A stretch of DNA of 64,000 nt from an uncultured Pelagibacteraceae bacterium (GCA_902590845.1 CACIYJ010000001.1:62001-126000); one strand, 5' to 3'; counted from the first letter of the stretch, positions 44,774-52,977 are shown. Made by a program: numbers and translations. The notes: generated by a model from the letters alone, not told the origin.

Positions 44774-44797
44774 TTCTCTCTCCTTCAGGTTGAATTA

Positions 44798-44878
44798 ATA
44801 AAAATAACCAAATAAATGGGGAAGAACGAAAGACATGTACAGAAAGCAAGCTTCCCCAATTATTTGGCTTATTTTTAT
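44798..44878. repeat. Long imperfect inverted repeat (27-bp arms) between two divergent operons
   Basis: Arm 44798-44824 pairs with 44851-44878. The inner 17 bp contain GGGGAAG/CTTCCCC and one mismatch, and a single bulged base (44868) lets 10 further bp pair (ATAAAAATAA/TTATTTTTAT). The 26-nt loop contains ACATGT. It lies between the divergent 127-aa and S24-like genes and is the longest inverted repeat I found in the window. No flanking transposase; it could be an RNA hairpin, a remnant mobile-element end or a protein site. Confidence 0.8.
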
Positions 44879-44971
44879 AGATATTAAACAAGAAAAATAA
44901 ACCAGCCTGATGAACAGAAAGAAGATAGAAAGGCAGACTTAATTTATTTTGCTCATTTTTTATCATAAATG

Positions 44972-45003
44972 GATTTATATCCTATAAATCACTAGTTGTC
45001 AAC
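44972..45003. promoter_or_regulatory. Operator-like palindromes before the S24-like gene
   Basis: GATTTATA-TCC-TATAAATC (44972-44990) is a perfect 8-bp palindrome with a 3-bp centre, and GTTG-T-CAAC (44995-45003) follows 4 bp on. They lie 52-83 bp before the S24-like gene. Paired palindromes suit a dimeric repressor, possibly that protein or the RHH-like protein; this is inference. Confidence 0.5.
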
Positions 45004-45054
45004 AGTAAAAATGATGTTTTTTTACTTTAATTTTGTATAAAAACTGTATATATA

Positions 45055-46311
45055 ATGAGTATGAAATCAAAAGAAACCAATATAACTCAGACAATTAATC
45101 AGCTGCTTTTAACTAATCTATTAAAATTTGTTTCTTTATCCCAATCCGCGTGTTCTCAAACATTAAGCCATCATAGGAATTCTTTGGTTGGCTACGTATA
45201 TAGATATGGCAAAAAAATTTTTCCTAGGAGTTTTTCGTACTTTTTCTTATTAAGCCTTTATAGAGCTTTAGCTAAAAAATATGATCCTAGAAAAGATATT
45301 AAAAGGATCGATTTATTCAACCAAATGATCAAGAACCACGGGGGAGTTATTGAAAAACTTTTAATTCCAGCTTTAGAGCATCATATTCTGGCTCTTAGTA
45401 GTCTTAATCCCGGAATTAAAATTGGATCAGGAGAAAACATTACAGTTAATAAAAATGATATTTTTGATCAAGATGAAAAAACTATATTAGATAAGTATAT
45501 TGAAAAAATTGAACCTGAAAAATATGAAGATTATGTCATATTTTTAGACGGTCACGAAAATACAGAAGATTGGCTGAAGAATGTCATAGGAAAAGATTTT
45601 GAAGCAATTAGAGAAATCGAAGAGTTTTATACTGATTATTTTAAGAATTTTGAAACAGAAATAAAAGCAATTAAAGATTTTTATATTATCTGTGAAAATT
45701 TAAGAAAAATATATCTCCCGAATTTCTATTCTCCTTCCGAATACAAAAAAATAGATTTTGCTAATAATAAAGACAGTGGATTTTTAATGAAAAAAAGCGC
45801 TATAAGAAAAAGATTTAAAGTAAATGATTTTTCAAAGCTATTCTTTTTTACAGCAAATGATGATTATATGCATCCAACTATTTTAAAGGGAGATGACTGT
45901 TTAGTAGTAAAAACTTCTCTAGCAAATACAAATGCATTTAGAGGCGGTTTGTTTTTAGTAAATGAATTAGGGCGTATTTGTATTAGAAGACTACAATTTA
46001 CTATGTTTGAAGATACTTACCAGATTATCTCAATACCTGATAATAAAAAGTATTCTCGCCAAACCATTCCAGCTCTAGATAATAAAAAAAAACCAAGAAA
46101 TGATTATATTCTTGGAAAAGTTATTTGGAAATCAGGTTTTACCATAGAACAAGAAAACGTAGATAATAAAAATCAAAGTTTATTTGATACCAATGAAGAT
46201 TTTATGATACCTGAATTTTTAAATAAAGAACAATCAGTTTCTAATACAGAATCAGATTTATTTGCACAACCTGAAGAAAATATTATTAAAGATAAAAAGA
46301 AAAGAGCTTAA
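45055..46311 (+). CDS. S24/LexA-CI-like protein without catalytic dyad, unknown N-terminal part
   Basis: 418 residues. The C-terminal third matches the peptidase-S24 fold of LexA and phage CI repressors (ANDDYMHPTILKGDDCLVV, GGLFLVNELGRICIRRLQF, YILGKVIWKSG). The catalytic Ser of the usual GDSMEPT is Tyr271 and the Lys of VKRLQ is Arg311, so self-cleavage should be impossible. The N-terminal 100 residues (SLSQSACSQTLSHHRNSLVG) might hold a helix-turn-helix; the acidic middle is unknown. A TATAAT overlaps the first ATG, so the ATG at 45061 may be the real start. First gene of an operon with ExoI. Confidence 0.72.
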   Translation: MSMKSKETNITQTINQLLLTNLLKFVSLSQSACSQTLSHHRNSLVGYVYRYGKKIFPRSFSYFFLLSLYRALAKKYDPRKDIKRIDLFNQMIKNHGGVIEKLLIPALEHHILALSSLNPGIKIGSGENITVNKNDIFDQDEKTILDKYIEKIEPEKYEDYVIFLDGHENTEDWLKNVIGKDFEAIREIEEFYTDYFKNFETEIKAIKDFYIICENLRKIYLPNFYSPSEYKKIDFANNKDSGFLMKKSAIRKRFKVNDFSKLFFFTANDDYMHPTILKGDDCLVVKTSLANTNAFRGGLFLVNELGRICIRRLQFTMFEDTYQIISIPDNKKYSRQTIPALDNKKKPRNDYILGKVIWKSGFTIEQENVDNKNQSLFDTNEDFMIPEFLNKEQSVSNTESDLFAQPEENIIKDKKKRA

Positions 46312-46312
46312 A

Positions 46313-47758
46313 ATGTTATTTGCTTACTACGACATCGAATCAGATTCCGGACATATGAGCAAGGCTTCCTGCTTGAGTATTTCGGGAGTGCTCGTTTCAG
46401 ATGAGTCTGATAAACCAATAGAAAAATTTACTTTATATAGCAGGCCAAGAAAAAGTCGTCCAATAGAAGTTGACGCCATGCTCGTAAATGGATTGGATTT
46501 AGATTTTCTTTCCAAACAAGATACTTACGGAGTTATGTTAAAAAAATTGGTAGATATACTAACTAAATGGAAAAATAAAGGCGCCATTTTTGTAGGCTAT
46601 AACAACTTAAATTATGATTCTCAGCTTATTAATCATAGTTTATTTGTGAATTTACGATGGCCTTATTTACTTTCTGGCGGATCCGGACAATTTGATCTTT
46701 TACCTGTCGTGAGATCAGCTCAGGTTTTTGCACCCAATGCAATTAAATACGAACTAAACGAGAAAAATTTACCTATCTTCAAATTGGCTTCTATATGTAA
46801 AGCAAACAACATTCCAATTAAAGCCCACGATAGTCTAGGAGATTGTCTAGGAACCTATGCCACTGGAAAGTTATTGGCAAATAAAGCTCCTGAAGTTTTT
46901 AAAGCATCTTTATTATTAAGAGAAAAAAAAGCGGTAGGACCTAGGTTAAAAGGTTCAATAGTGTGTTGGATGGAGGCTTGGAGACAAGCCCGAATCTACT
47001 GTGGGCTTTCTTTAGGAGAGGGAGTTTATCCTGGTTGGTTCTTAATGTACGATTTACGTAAAGATCCAGAAGAAATATTAAGCATATTAAAAGATACCGA
47101 TGCTTTAAGAAAAGCATTGGATTCTTCCCCAAAATTTTTGAGGGTCTGCAAATCAAACCGTGCGCCCCTTTTAATGGATAAAAAATATGCCTTATTAGAT
47201 AAAACTTACAAAGAACTAGGCATGAAAGAACTAGAAAGAAGAAAAAAAATAATTGAAAAAAATAAAGATGAAATATTATCTAGAATAAAAGCTATTCAAC
47301 AGGAAAGACTTGATGAAAAAGAAGAGCATGACCAAAGCAAATTAGAACCAGAACAAATGATTTATAGCTTAAATACAAGCATGGATGAGAGAAAAATCAT
47401 GGATGCATTTAATTTAGCTGACACAATTCAAGAAAAGAAAAAATTATTTAATATGTTTAAAAGAGATGAAATTAAGACACTCGCAGAAATGGTAATCTAT
47501 GAAGAGCATAACGAAGAAGAGTTTATAAAAATTTTAAGCAAGAGAGACTATACAAGAATTAAAAAAAGGATTGCTAATTTTATATTATCTACAGATGGTG
47601 ATGAGAAAGTTTTTACCAACATACCAAATCAATTTGCGAGATTAGATACTTTAAGAGTTCAAGCAGAAAATGATGAAGACAATAAAAAAATGAAGAAGCT
47701 TGAAAAGCTGGATAAATATCTTCTCAATATGCAGTCTGACTATGAAAGGTATATTTAG
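46313..47758 (+). CDS. sbcB: Exonuclease I (SbcB-type, DEDDh 3'-5' ssDNA exonuclease)
   Basis: 481-residue ExoI. The full DEDDh set is visible: Asp7/Glu9 in AYYDIESD, Asp102 in GYNNLNYDSQ, and His172/Asp177 in KAHDSLGDCL. ExoI-specific blocks follow (KLASICKANNIPIK, LRVCKSNRAPLLMDKKYALL), then a helical C-terminus rich in Glu/Lys. ExoI digests single-stranded DNA 3'-5' in mismatch and recombination repair. The ATG at 46313 is preferred over an upstream one inside the preceding gene because ExoI proteins begin just before the DxE strand. Gap to the preceding stop is 1 bp. Confidence 0.88.
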   Translation: MLFAYYDIESDSGHMSKASCLSISGVLVSDESDKPIEKFTLYSRPRKSRPIEVDAMLVNGLDLDFLSKQDTYGVMLKKLVDILTKWKNKGAIFVGYNNLNYDSQLINHSLFVNLRWPYLLSGGSGQFDLLPVVRSAQVFAPNAIKYELNEKNLPIFKLASICKANNIPIKAHDSLGDCLGTYATGKLLANKAPEVFKASLLLREKKAVGPRLKGSIVCWMEAWRQARIYCGLSLGEGVYPGWFLMYDLRKDPEEILSILKDTDALRKALDSSPKFLRVCKSNRAPLLMDKKYALLDKTYKELGMKELERRKKIIEKNKDEILSRIKAIQQERLDEKEEHDQSKLEPEQMIYSLNTSMDERKIMDAFNLADTIQEKKKLFNMFKRDEIKTLAEMVIYEEHNEEEFIKILSKRDYTRIKKRIANFILSTDGDEKVFTNIPNQFARLDTLRVQAENDEDNKKMKKLEKLDKYLLNMQSDYERYI

Positions 47759-47759
47759 A

Positions 47760-48128
47760 ATGAAACCTAAAGTTTATTATTATTTTAAAGAAAGTATTAA
47801 AAATAGAAAAGATTATTTAAGACGAATGAAAGATTATTTTTTTTATAGAGAAATGTATATCACATCTAAAACCACACTTTTTAAAAGAAAACCTATTACA
47901 AGTTTATTTTTATGGTTTTTAAATTTACCGATTAATACTTGGCGATATATAATTTTTTTGAAAGATAAATATAATTATGAAAGAGCTCAGGTTGATATAG
48001 ATATTATGCAAAATTTTATTGAAGAAATTGACAAAAAAGAAATGCTAGCAGAAAACAAAAATTGGAGGAAATTATATAATCCGTTTACTTCAAGGAATAA
48101 AAATAATGAGCATGACAAATATCATTGA
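47760..48128 (+). CDS. Unknown basic protein downstream of exonuclease I
   Basis: 122 residues, strongly basic and rich in Tyr/Phe (PKVYYYFKESIKNRKDYLRR, DYFFYREMY), with one hydrophobic stretch (ITSLFLWFLNLPINTWRYIIFL, about 47-68) that could touch a membrane, and an Asn/Lys-rich C-terminus. No family recognised. It starts 1 bp after the ExoI stop and overlaps the next ORF by 23 bp, so it is part of the same operon. Confidence 0.65.
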   Translation: MKPKVYYYFKESIKNRKDYLRRMKDYFFYREMYITSKTTLFKRKPITSLFLWFLNLPINTWRYIIFLKDKYNYERAQVDIDIMQNFIEEIDKKEMLAENKNWRKLYNPFTSRNKNNEHDKYH

Positions 48129-48312
48129 TTTTGAAAAATATATAACCAAACAATCAATAACAGAGATACGTGTTGAGGAAATTCGAGATAAAGATTTAAA
48201 TTATAAACCTTATTGGTATATTTATTGTGTTTTAAAAAATGGAAAAAGAATAGAAATAAGTCAGTCAAAAACAAAACCTCAATGTTATAAACAATTAGTT
48301 ATATATAAATAA
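48106..48312 (+). CDS. Unknown 68-residue protein
   Basis: 68 residues (TNIIDFEKYITKQSITEIRVEE, YKPYWYIYCVLKNGKRIEIS) with an alternating hydrophobic pattern suggesting a small beta-rich fold. No family recognised. AAGGA lies 9 bp before the ATG and the start overlaps the preceding gene by 23 bp. Last gene of the four-gene operon with the S24-like protein and ExoI. Confidence 0.6.
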   Translation: MSMTNIIDFEKYITKQSITEIRVEEIRDKDLNYKPYWYIYCVLKNGKRIEISQSKTKPQCYKQLVIYK

Positions 48313-48358
48313 AATGTCAGATTGACTTTTTATAATTCATGCATATCTATAACGTATC

Positions 48359-48679
48359 ATGGCAAAATTAATGAATTCTACCGATGCAAATTTTGAGTCT
48401 CAAATAAGCGGAGATAAACTTACTTTGGTTCAGTACTCTGGGGAATGGTGTTCTGCTTGTAAAATCGCTTTGCCAGTAATTGAGAGGCTAGCAGATACTT
48501 TAAAAGATAAAGTTAATTTTTATTATCATGATATTGATAAAGAGCCTTCGCAGCCAACTCGAGAAATGTTAAAAGCAGTTCCAGCGTTTATTTTGTATCG
48601 ATCAAAGAAAAAAATTGACCAAAAAATGGGATTTTCAAATGAGAAGGATATGTTGGAATTTATTCATTCTCATTTATAA
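48359..48679 (+). CDS. Thioredoxin-like protein with WCSAC active site
   Basis: 106-residue thioredoxin fold: active site SGEWCSACKIALPVIE in place of the usual WCGPCK, cis-Pro in KAVPAFILYR, and GFSNEKDML near the end. The CSAC pair is kept, so redox activity is expected, but Ser-Ala in place of Gly-Pro changes the redox potential. Conserved alphaproteobacterial context places a thioredoxin gene next to folC-accD-trpA. It overlaps folC by 10 bp convergently. Confidence 0.85.
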   Translation: MAKLMNSTDANFESQISGDKLTLVQYSGEWCSACKIALPVIERLADTLKDKVNFYYHDIDKEPSQPTREMLKAVPAFILYRSKKKIDQKMGFSNEKDMLEFIHSHL

Positions 48680-49980
48680 TTTTTATCTAAAAGAGATCCT
48701 ATAAAATAAAGCGAGCCGGTGATTAGCAGCAGACATGAGGAATTTTTTAAATCTTTTTTAATTTCATCCAGATTATTAGCTATAGTTGATTTTATATTAA
48801 GTTTATCCGCTATATCTTTCAATTTTTCTTTAGGAAATACATTTTTTTCTCTTTCCATATTAACAAAGTAGATTTTTTTAAATTTATTTTTAAAAGTTTT
48901 TAAAAATGAATATGGATCTTTTGTATTGATCATGCTAATTACACAGTATCTATTCTTAAATTTAAATTTACTGCTTATAGCTTTGTTGACTTGTTCTGAT
49001 TGCTGAAAATTATGCGAACCATCAAGGATTAATACTGTTTTCTTATTTAAACCTTTCCTTAATTTACCTTTTTTTATTAATTGCATACGCCCAGGTATTT
49101 CAATTTTTGAGAGTGAAACTTTAATAGTTCTAAGCGGCACTTTAAAATCTAAGGCAACGCGTATTGCTACAGTGGCATTTTCATACATGTGGTCACCGAA
49201 TAAATTAGATTTTATTTCAAATTTATGAATTTTGTCTTTATAGAAATATTTTTTATTTTTTTTTATAAGTTTAAAATCCTTTCCATAAATTATTTTTGAA
49301 TTTTTATTTTTTTTAAGGTTAGACAGTATCAATCTTAAAACTGTAGGATTTTGTTTTGAGATGTATACTTTGCTTCTTAAAAATGAAGTTTTTTCATAAA
49401 CTATTTCTTTTAGAGTTTTTAAGTTCATCTTTTTTGTTTTAGTCCAATTCAGATGGTCCCATGAAATAGGTGAAATAATATGTATGTTAGGTTTTGGAAA
49501 TAAAGCACGAACAGCATCTAATCTTCCAAATAAACCAAATTCTGCTAAAATCCAATCTAACTTTAAATTTTTAATGAACAGACCAAAGGCAATAATTAAT
49601 TTTTCAAATTGAGAGAGGTTTTTTTGTTTATTAATTGATAGCAAAATTTTTTTTAAAAGCGCTAACTTAATAAATTTTTTATTATGCTCAACTCTTTCTG
49701 TTATTAGAACCAAATGAGGACTATATGTCGAAGCATACTTTTTTTTGTGTTTAATTAATATATTTTTAAAAATTTGAATAATAGAATTTTTACCTGATGT
49801 GCCATTAACCGTACAAACATTCGCTGGATATTCAGTATTTAGATTTAAATTTTTTATAGCTTTATTGACTCTACCTAGCCCTAATCGAATTTTGTGTTGA
49901 TTGGACAACAATAATTTTTCAACTGAATGATCTTGTTTTGATTTAGCTTGCTTGTAGATCGACTTCGACATTAGACTCAT
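48670..49980 (-). CDS. folC: Bifunctional folylpolyglutamate/dihydrofolate synthase
   Basis: 436-residue Mur-ligase-family enzyme: NVCTVNGTSGKNSIIQIF (a GTNGKGS-type P-loop; here GTSGKNS), SPHLVLITERVEHN, SPISWDHLNWTKTKKMNLKTLKEIVYEK and ILDGSHNFQQSEQ. It adds glutamate to dihydropteroate and folates. The very lysine-rich sequence shows AT pressure. Its 5' end overlaps accD by 38 bp, and its position downstream of trpB-trpA-accD is the usual alphaproteobacterial one. Confidence 0.88.
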   Translation of the reverse strand: MSLMSKSIYKQAKSKQDHSVEKLLLSNQHKIRLGLGRVNKAIKNLNLNTEYPANVCTVNGTSGKNSIIQIFKNILIKHKKKYASTYSPHLVLITERVEHNKKFIKLALLKKILLSINKQKNLSQFEKLIIAFGLFIKNLKLDWILAEFGLFGRLDAVRALFPKPNIHIISPISWDHLNWTKTKKMNLKTLKEIVYEKTSFLRSKVYISKQNPTVLRLILSNLKKNKNSKIIYGKDFKLIKKNKKYFYKDKIHKFEIKSNLFGDHMYENATVAIRVALDFKVPLRTIKVSLSKIEIPGRMQLIKKGKLRKGLNKKTVLILDGSHNFQQSEQVNKAISSKFKFKNRYCVISMINTKDPYSFLKTFKNKFKKIYFVNMEREKNVFPKEKLKDIADKLNIKSTIANNLDEIKKDLKNSSCLLLITGSLYFIGSLLDKNYK

Positions 49981-50890
49981 TTCTAACTTGAGCCTGAGCT
50001 TTTTTCAATAAAACTTTTGTTAATGTTATAATTTTTTCTTTCATATCTAATCTTGAGTCAATGATGCCGTCACACATTCCAGATCTCTTAAGAAAAGAGC
50101 TCGTGCCATAATCTTCCGGCATTTGAGCAGAATCTGATGAACGGACACTTGCAGAGACTCTTTTTCCAGAAAACAAATTATCAGTACTATTTTTTATAGC
50201 AAACAGGAATTGGTTACCAAAGGCGTCAACGAACGTACCTCCAGTTATTTTGGACTCTAAAATTCCGATGTTGACAATATTTTTTCGTTTAAGCATTGTA
50301 TGTGCCATTTGAACCGTCGACATGGATTTCAAGCTGTGTAAATTTCCTTGAACATTTTTCCCTCCGGATTGATAAATAGAAACAAAAACATCAACTTTAT
50401 TTTCTAAAGCGAATTGTGCACCAGCTAAAAAGTGTTCATTTTCACGCTGGGAGAAAGCTGCGCCTCCGAAGGAAAAGTTGTATCCCACTGCTACCGCTTT
50501 GAGACCTCCAATTTTACCATGACCAATTAATAGAGCACTTTCTTGTCCTGTTTTCTTCTGATAATTTTTGTACTTATCAATAAATTTTTTACCATTCACG
50601 GTAAATTCTAAAGGATCAGGATTACTCCAACTTGGACATGAAATAGATTCCCAATCTCCATTGTCAAATAGAAGATGTTCAAATTTAATTTTTGGATCAA
50701 GATCAAAATGAAAATTACATTTACAAATATTAAATTTTTTTCTTAAGTCTTCTTTTAATTGCATTTGTTTACATCCAGGACAATTGATCCAAAGAGATTT
50801 ATCTTGATCTTCTTTAGATGGGCGAGTTTTATTAAATTTATCTTTTGCTTTTTCAACGAAACTTAAGATTTTATTTTTAATCCAATTCAT
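49943..50890 (-). CDS. accD: Acetyl-CoA carboxylase carboxyltransferase beta subunit
   Basis: 315-residue beta subunit, which with AccA transfers carboxyl from biotin to acetyl-CoA. The crotonase-like core is standard (GHGKIGGLKAVAVGYNFSFG, SIYQSGGKNVQGNLHSLKSM). The N-terminal zinc ribbon is unusual: CPGC is followed after 15 residues by CKC, so the second pair is CX1C where CX2C is expected. The four overlapping genes folC-accD-trpA-trpB form one operon; accD overlaps trpA by 4 bp. Confidence 0.92.
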   Translation of the reverse strand: MNWIKNKILSFVEKAKDKFNKTRPSKEDQDKSLWINCPGCKQMQLKEDLRKKFNICKCNFHFDLDPKIKFEHLLFDNGDWESISCPSWSNPDPLEFTVNGKKFIDKYKNYQKKTGQESALLIGHGKIGGLKAVAVGYNFSFGGAAFSQRENEHFLAGAQFALENKVDVFVSIYQSGGKNVQGNLHSLKSMSTVQMAHTMLKRKNIVNIGILESKITGGTFVDAFGNQFLFAIKNSTDNLFSGKRVSASVRSSDSAQMPEDYGTSSFLKRSGMCDGIIDSRLDMKEKIITLTKVLLKKAQAQVRNESNVEVDLQAS

Positions 50891-51711
50891 CTACCGATTC
50901 CTTTTGATAGTTTTTTAACATAAGATGAAACAAATGTGGCTAATTTTTTACTTTTTAACCTTTTTTTATGACCTTCAGCAATTTTATTTACAATACTTGA
51001 CCCACAAATCACTCCATCAGCATATCTTGAAACTTGTTTTACCTGAGTCGGTGTTTTTACACCAAATCCAACTGAAACAGGAATCTCTTTAGAATATTTT
51101 CTTACCCTCTTAATCATCTTTTTTACATTTTCTATGTTTACATTTTTAGAACCAGTCAATCCATAGTAAGATGTAATGTACAGAAAAGAATTTTTACAAT
51201 TTCTAATACTTTGTTGAATAAATTTATCACTATTCGTTGGAGAAATAATTTTTGTGTATCCTATGTTTTTTTTTGAAAGACCATTTATCAATATTTTTTC
51301 CTCTGGTGAGTTTAGACTTCCATCAACTATTATAACACCTGCAATACCTACAGAATTACAGCTGTTTATAAATTTTTTTATTCCGTAAACTATTACTGGA
51401 TTTAAATAAGTCATTAAGACAAAACAAGTATCTGTCTTGGTTTCTCTTTTTACCTCTTTTATAAGCTTAAAGGTTTTGCTCATATTCATACCAGAATTAA
51501 TTGCACGATCATTTGCCTCCATAATTATTGGTGAATCAGATGTGCTGGTATTAAAGCTCACGCCAGCTTCTATGATCTGGCAAGATTTCGTCATTTCTTT
51601 TATGATTGCTTTTGAAGATGCATAATTAGGATCTCCACTTGTGACAAATCCTATAAATACCTTTTTTTTATTTTTTTTTGCTTCTTTGAAAAGGTTGTTT
51701 AGTTTGCTCAT
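50887..51711 (-). CDS. trpA: Tryptophan synthase alpha-subunit family protein, diverged
   Basis: 274-residue TIM barrel of the TrpA family. Catalytic Glu48 (IIEAG) and Asp59 (SDSP) sit in the expected places, and phosphate-binding GLTG, VGFGVKTP and ADGVICGSSIV are kept. However, the near-invariant FSDPxADGP loop reads FNTSTSDSP, losing the loop-2 aspartate and proline. It overlaps the trpB-like gene by 4 bp. It may still split indole-glycerol phosphate or may have adopted a related substrate. Confidence 0.82.
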   Translation of the reverse strand: MSKLNNLFKEAKKNKKKVFIGFVTSGDPNYASSKAIIKEMTKSCQIIEAGVSFNTSTSDSPIIMEANDRAINSGMNMSKTFKLIKEVKRETKTDTCFVLMTYLNPVIVYGIKKFINSCNSVGIAGVIIVDGSLNSPEEKILINGLSKKNIGYTKIISPTNSDKFIQQSIRNCKNSFLYITSYYGLTGSKNVNIENVKKMIKRVRKYSKEIPVSVGFGVKTPTQVKQVSRYADGVICGSSIVNKIAEGHKKRLKSKKLATFVSSYVKKLSKGIGR

Positions 51712-52952
51712 TTATTTTTCTTCATAAACTCCATCATTTGAGCAACGTTCGGTTCTCCAGACCCGCATAGATGAATTAGATGATTTTGTTTAGGTTTTCC
51801 TGTTCTTCTTATTTCTTTGATTGCAGCATGTATTACATAACAGGCCTCAATGGCACAAATTAATCCAACCTTACGCGCCATCATCATAAAGGTTTTTTTA
51901 GCTTCTATGTCTGTAGCGGTTAAGAATTTTATTTTTCCTATCGAGTGAAGATACGCTACCTCTGTTCCGATCGAACTGAAATCGAGCCCCGAAGCCTCTG
52001 TGAAAGACTCAGCAATGTTTTCCCCGTCTAACAAAACTTTTGATTGCATACCAAGCAAAATTCCCATTTTTCCTCCACCAGCAATTGTTGCCCCATGTTT
52101 TCCTGTTGCTAAACCTTTTCCAGAGGATTCTACTGCATATAATTTTGTGTTTTTTGTTTTAAGGTATGGATATTGCAGGGACAACATATTGCTTCCTCCA
52201 CCACAGACACAAAAAATTGTTGATGGATCTTTACCCACTAAATTTTTAAATTGTTTTTTTGTAATTCTACCAATGACACTAGCAAATGTTCGAACCATTA
52301 AAGGGTATGGGTGTGGACCCGCGACACTGCCAACTACATACATTGAATCTGGTTCACTTTGAAATGCACGAAGAGCTGCAGCCATAGCTGGCAACAAAGA
52401 TTTTGTTGAGTCATGTACCTCAATTATATTTGCACCATGAAGAGCAGAAATATCTTTATTAATAGCTAATTTTTTTGCATCGTTTGCGCCAACATATATA
52501 TCTAAATCGAGTCCTAGTGCAGAGCAAGCCGAGGCAACAGCGCGACCATTTTGGAAAGCTCCAGTTTCTGTTAGAATCTTCTTGAATCCTAAATACTTTG
52601 CTAGTTTGCAACAAGAGTAAGCAGATACTGGTTTATGACTATGATTTGTGTGCAAGTCTGTTCTTTTAAGATAAATTCTACCAACTTTTTTTTCTCCTCC
52701 AGCTAATTTAGTAAGTTCTGGACTAAAATGTATAGGTGTGTTCACCCCAATGAAAGTAAGCAACTCTTCATTGAGTTCTTTCATAAATTTTTTATCTTTT
52801 ATGGCTTTAAAAAAACCTTCTTCGACTCTTTTAAGGTTAGGAACTAAAAGAGGTGAAATGTACTGCCCACCATAACGCTCTTTAGTTTTTTTATTGATCC
52901 AAAAACCATCTTTTGTTGGCCTATTAATTTCCTTGAATGGAGGTATTTTCAT
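51708..52952 (-). CDS. trpB: Tryptophan synthase beta-subunit family protein, diverged active site
   Basis: 414-residue fold-type-II PLP enzyme collinear with TrpB over its whole length. PLP Lys107 (HSHKPVS; usual AHK.N), catalytic Glu129, CGGGSN phosphate loop, Asp324 in SGLDF and Glu369 are kept. Departures fall on the active site: GAGQHG becomes GAFQNG, the NHTGAHKxN segment becomes HTNHSHKPVS, and the PLP-nitrogen loop SGRGDKD becomes CGSGEPN. These suggest altered substrate use. The usual trpF neighbour upstream is missing. Confidence 0.83.
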   Translation of the reverse strand: MKIPPFKEINRPTKDGFWINKKTKERYGGQYISPLLVPNLKRVEEGFFKAIKDKKFMKELNEELLTFIGVNTPIHFSPELTKLAGGEKKVGRIYLKRTDLHTNHSHKPVSAYSCCKLAKYLGFKKILTETGAFQNGRAVASACSALGLDLDIYVGANDAKKLAINKDISALHGANIIEVHDSTKSLLPAMAAALRAFQSEPDSMYVVGSVAGPHPYPLMVRTFASVIGRITKKQFKNLVGKDPSTIFCVCGGGSNMLSLQYPYLKTKNTKLYAVESSGKGLATGKHGATIAGGGKMGILLGMQSKVLLDGENIAESFTEASGLDFSSIGTEVAYLHSIGKIKFLTATDIEAKKTFMMMARKVGLICAIEACYVIHAAIKEIRRTGKPKQNHLIHLCGSGEPNVAQMMEFMKKNK

Positions 52953-52977
52953 TATTCAATAATAGTATTTTTAGAGT

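Noticed and set aside
44757-44966. 69-residue open frame on the minus strand across the inverted repeat
   Set aside because: It overlaps the well-supported 127-aa gene start, reads through both arms of the inverted repeat, has no ribosome-binding site and shows no family or membrane pattern; it is probably chance.
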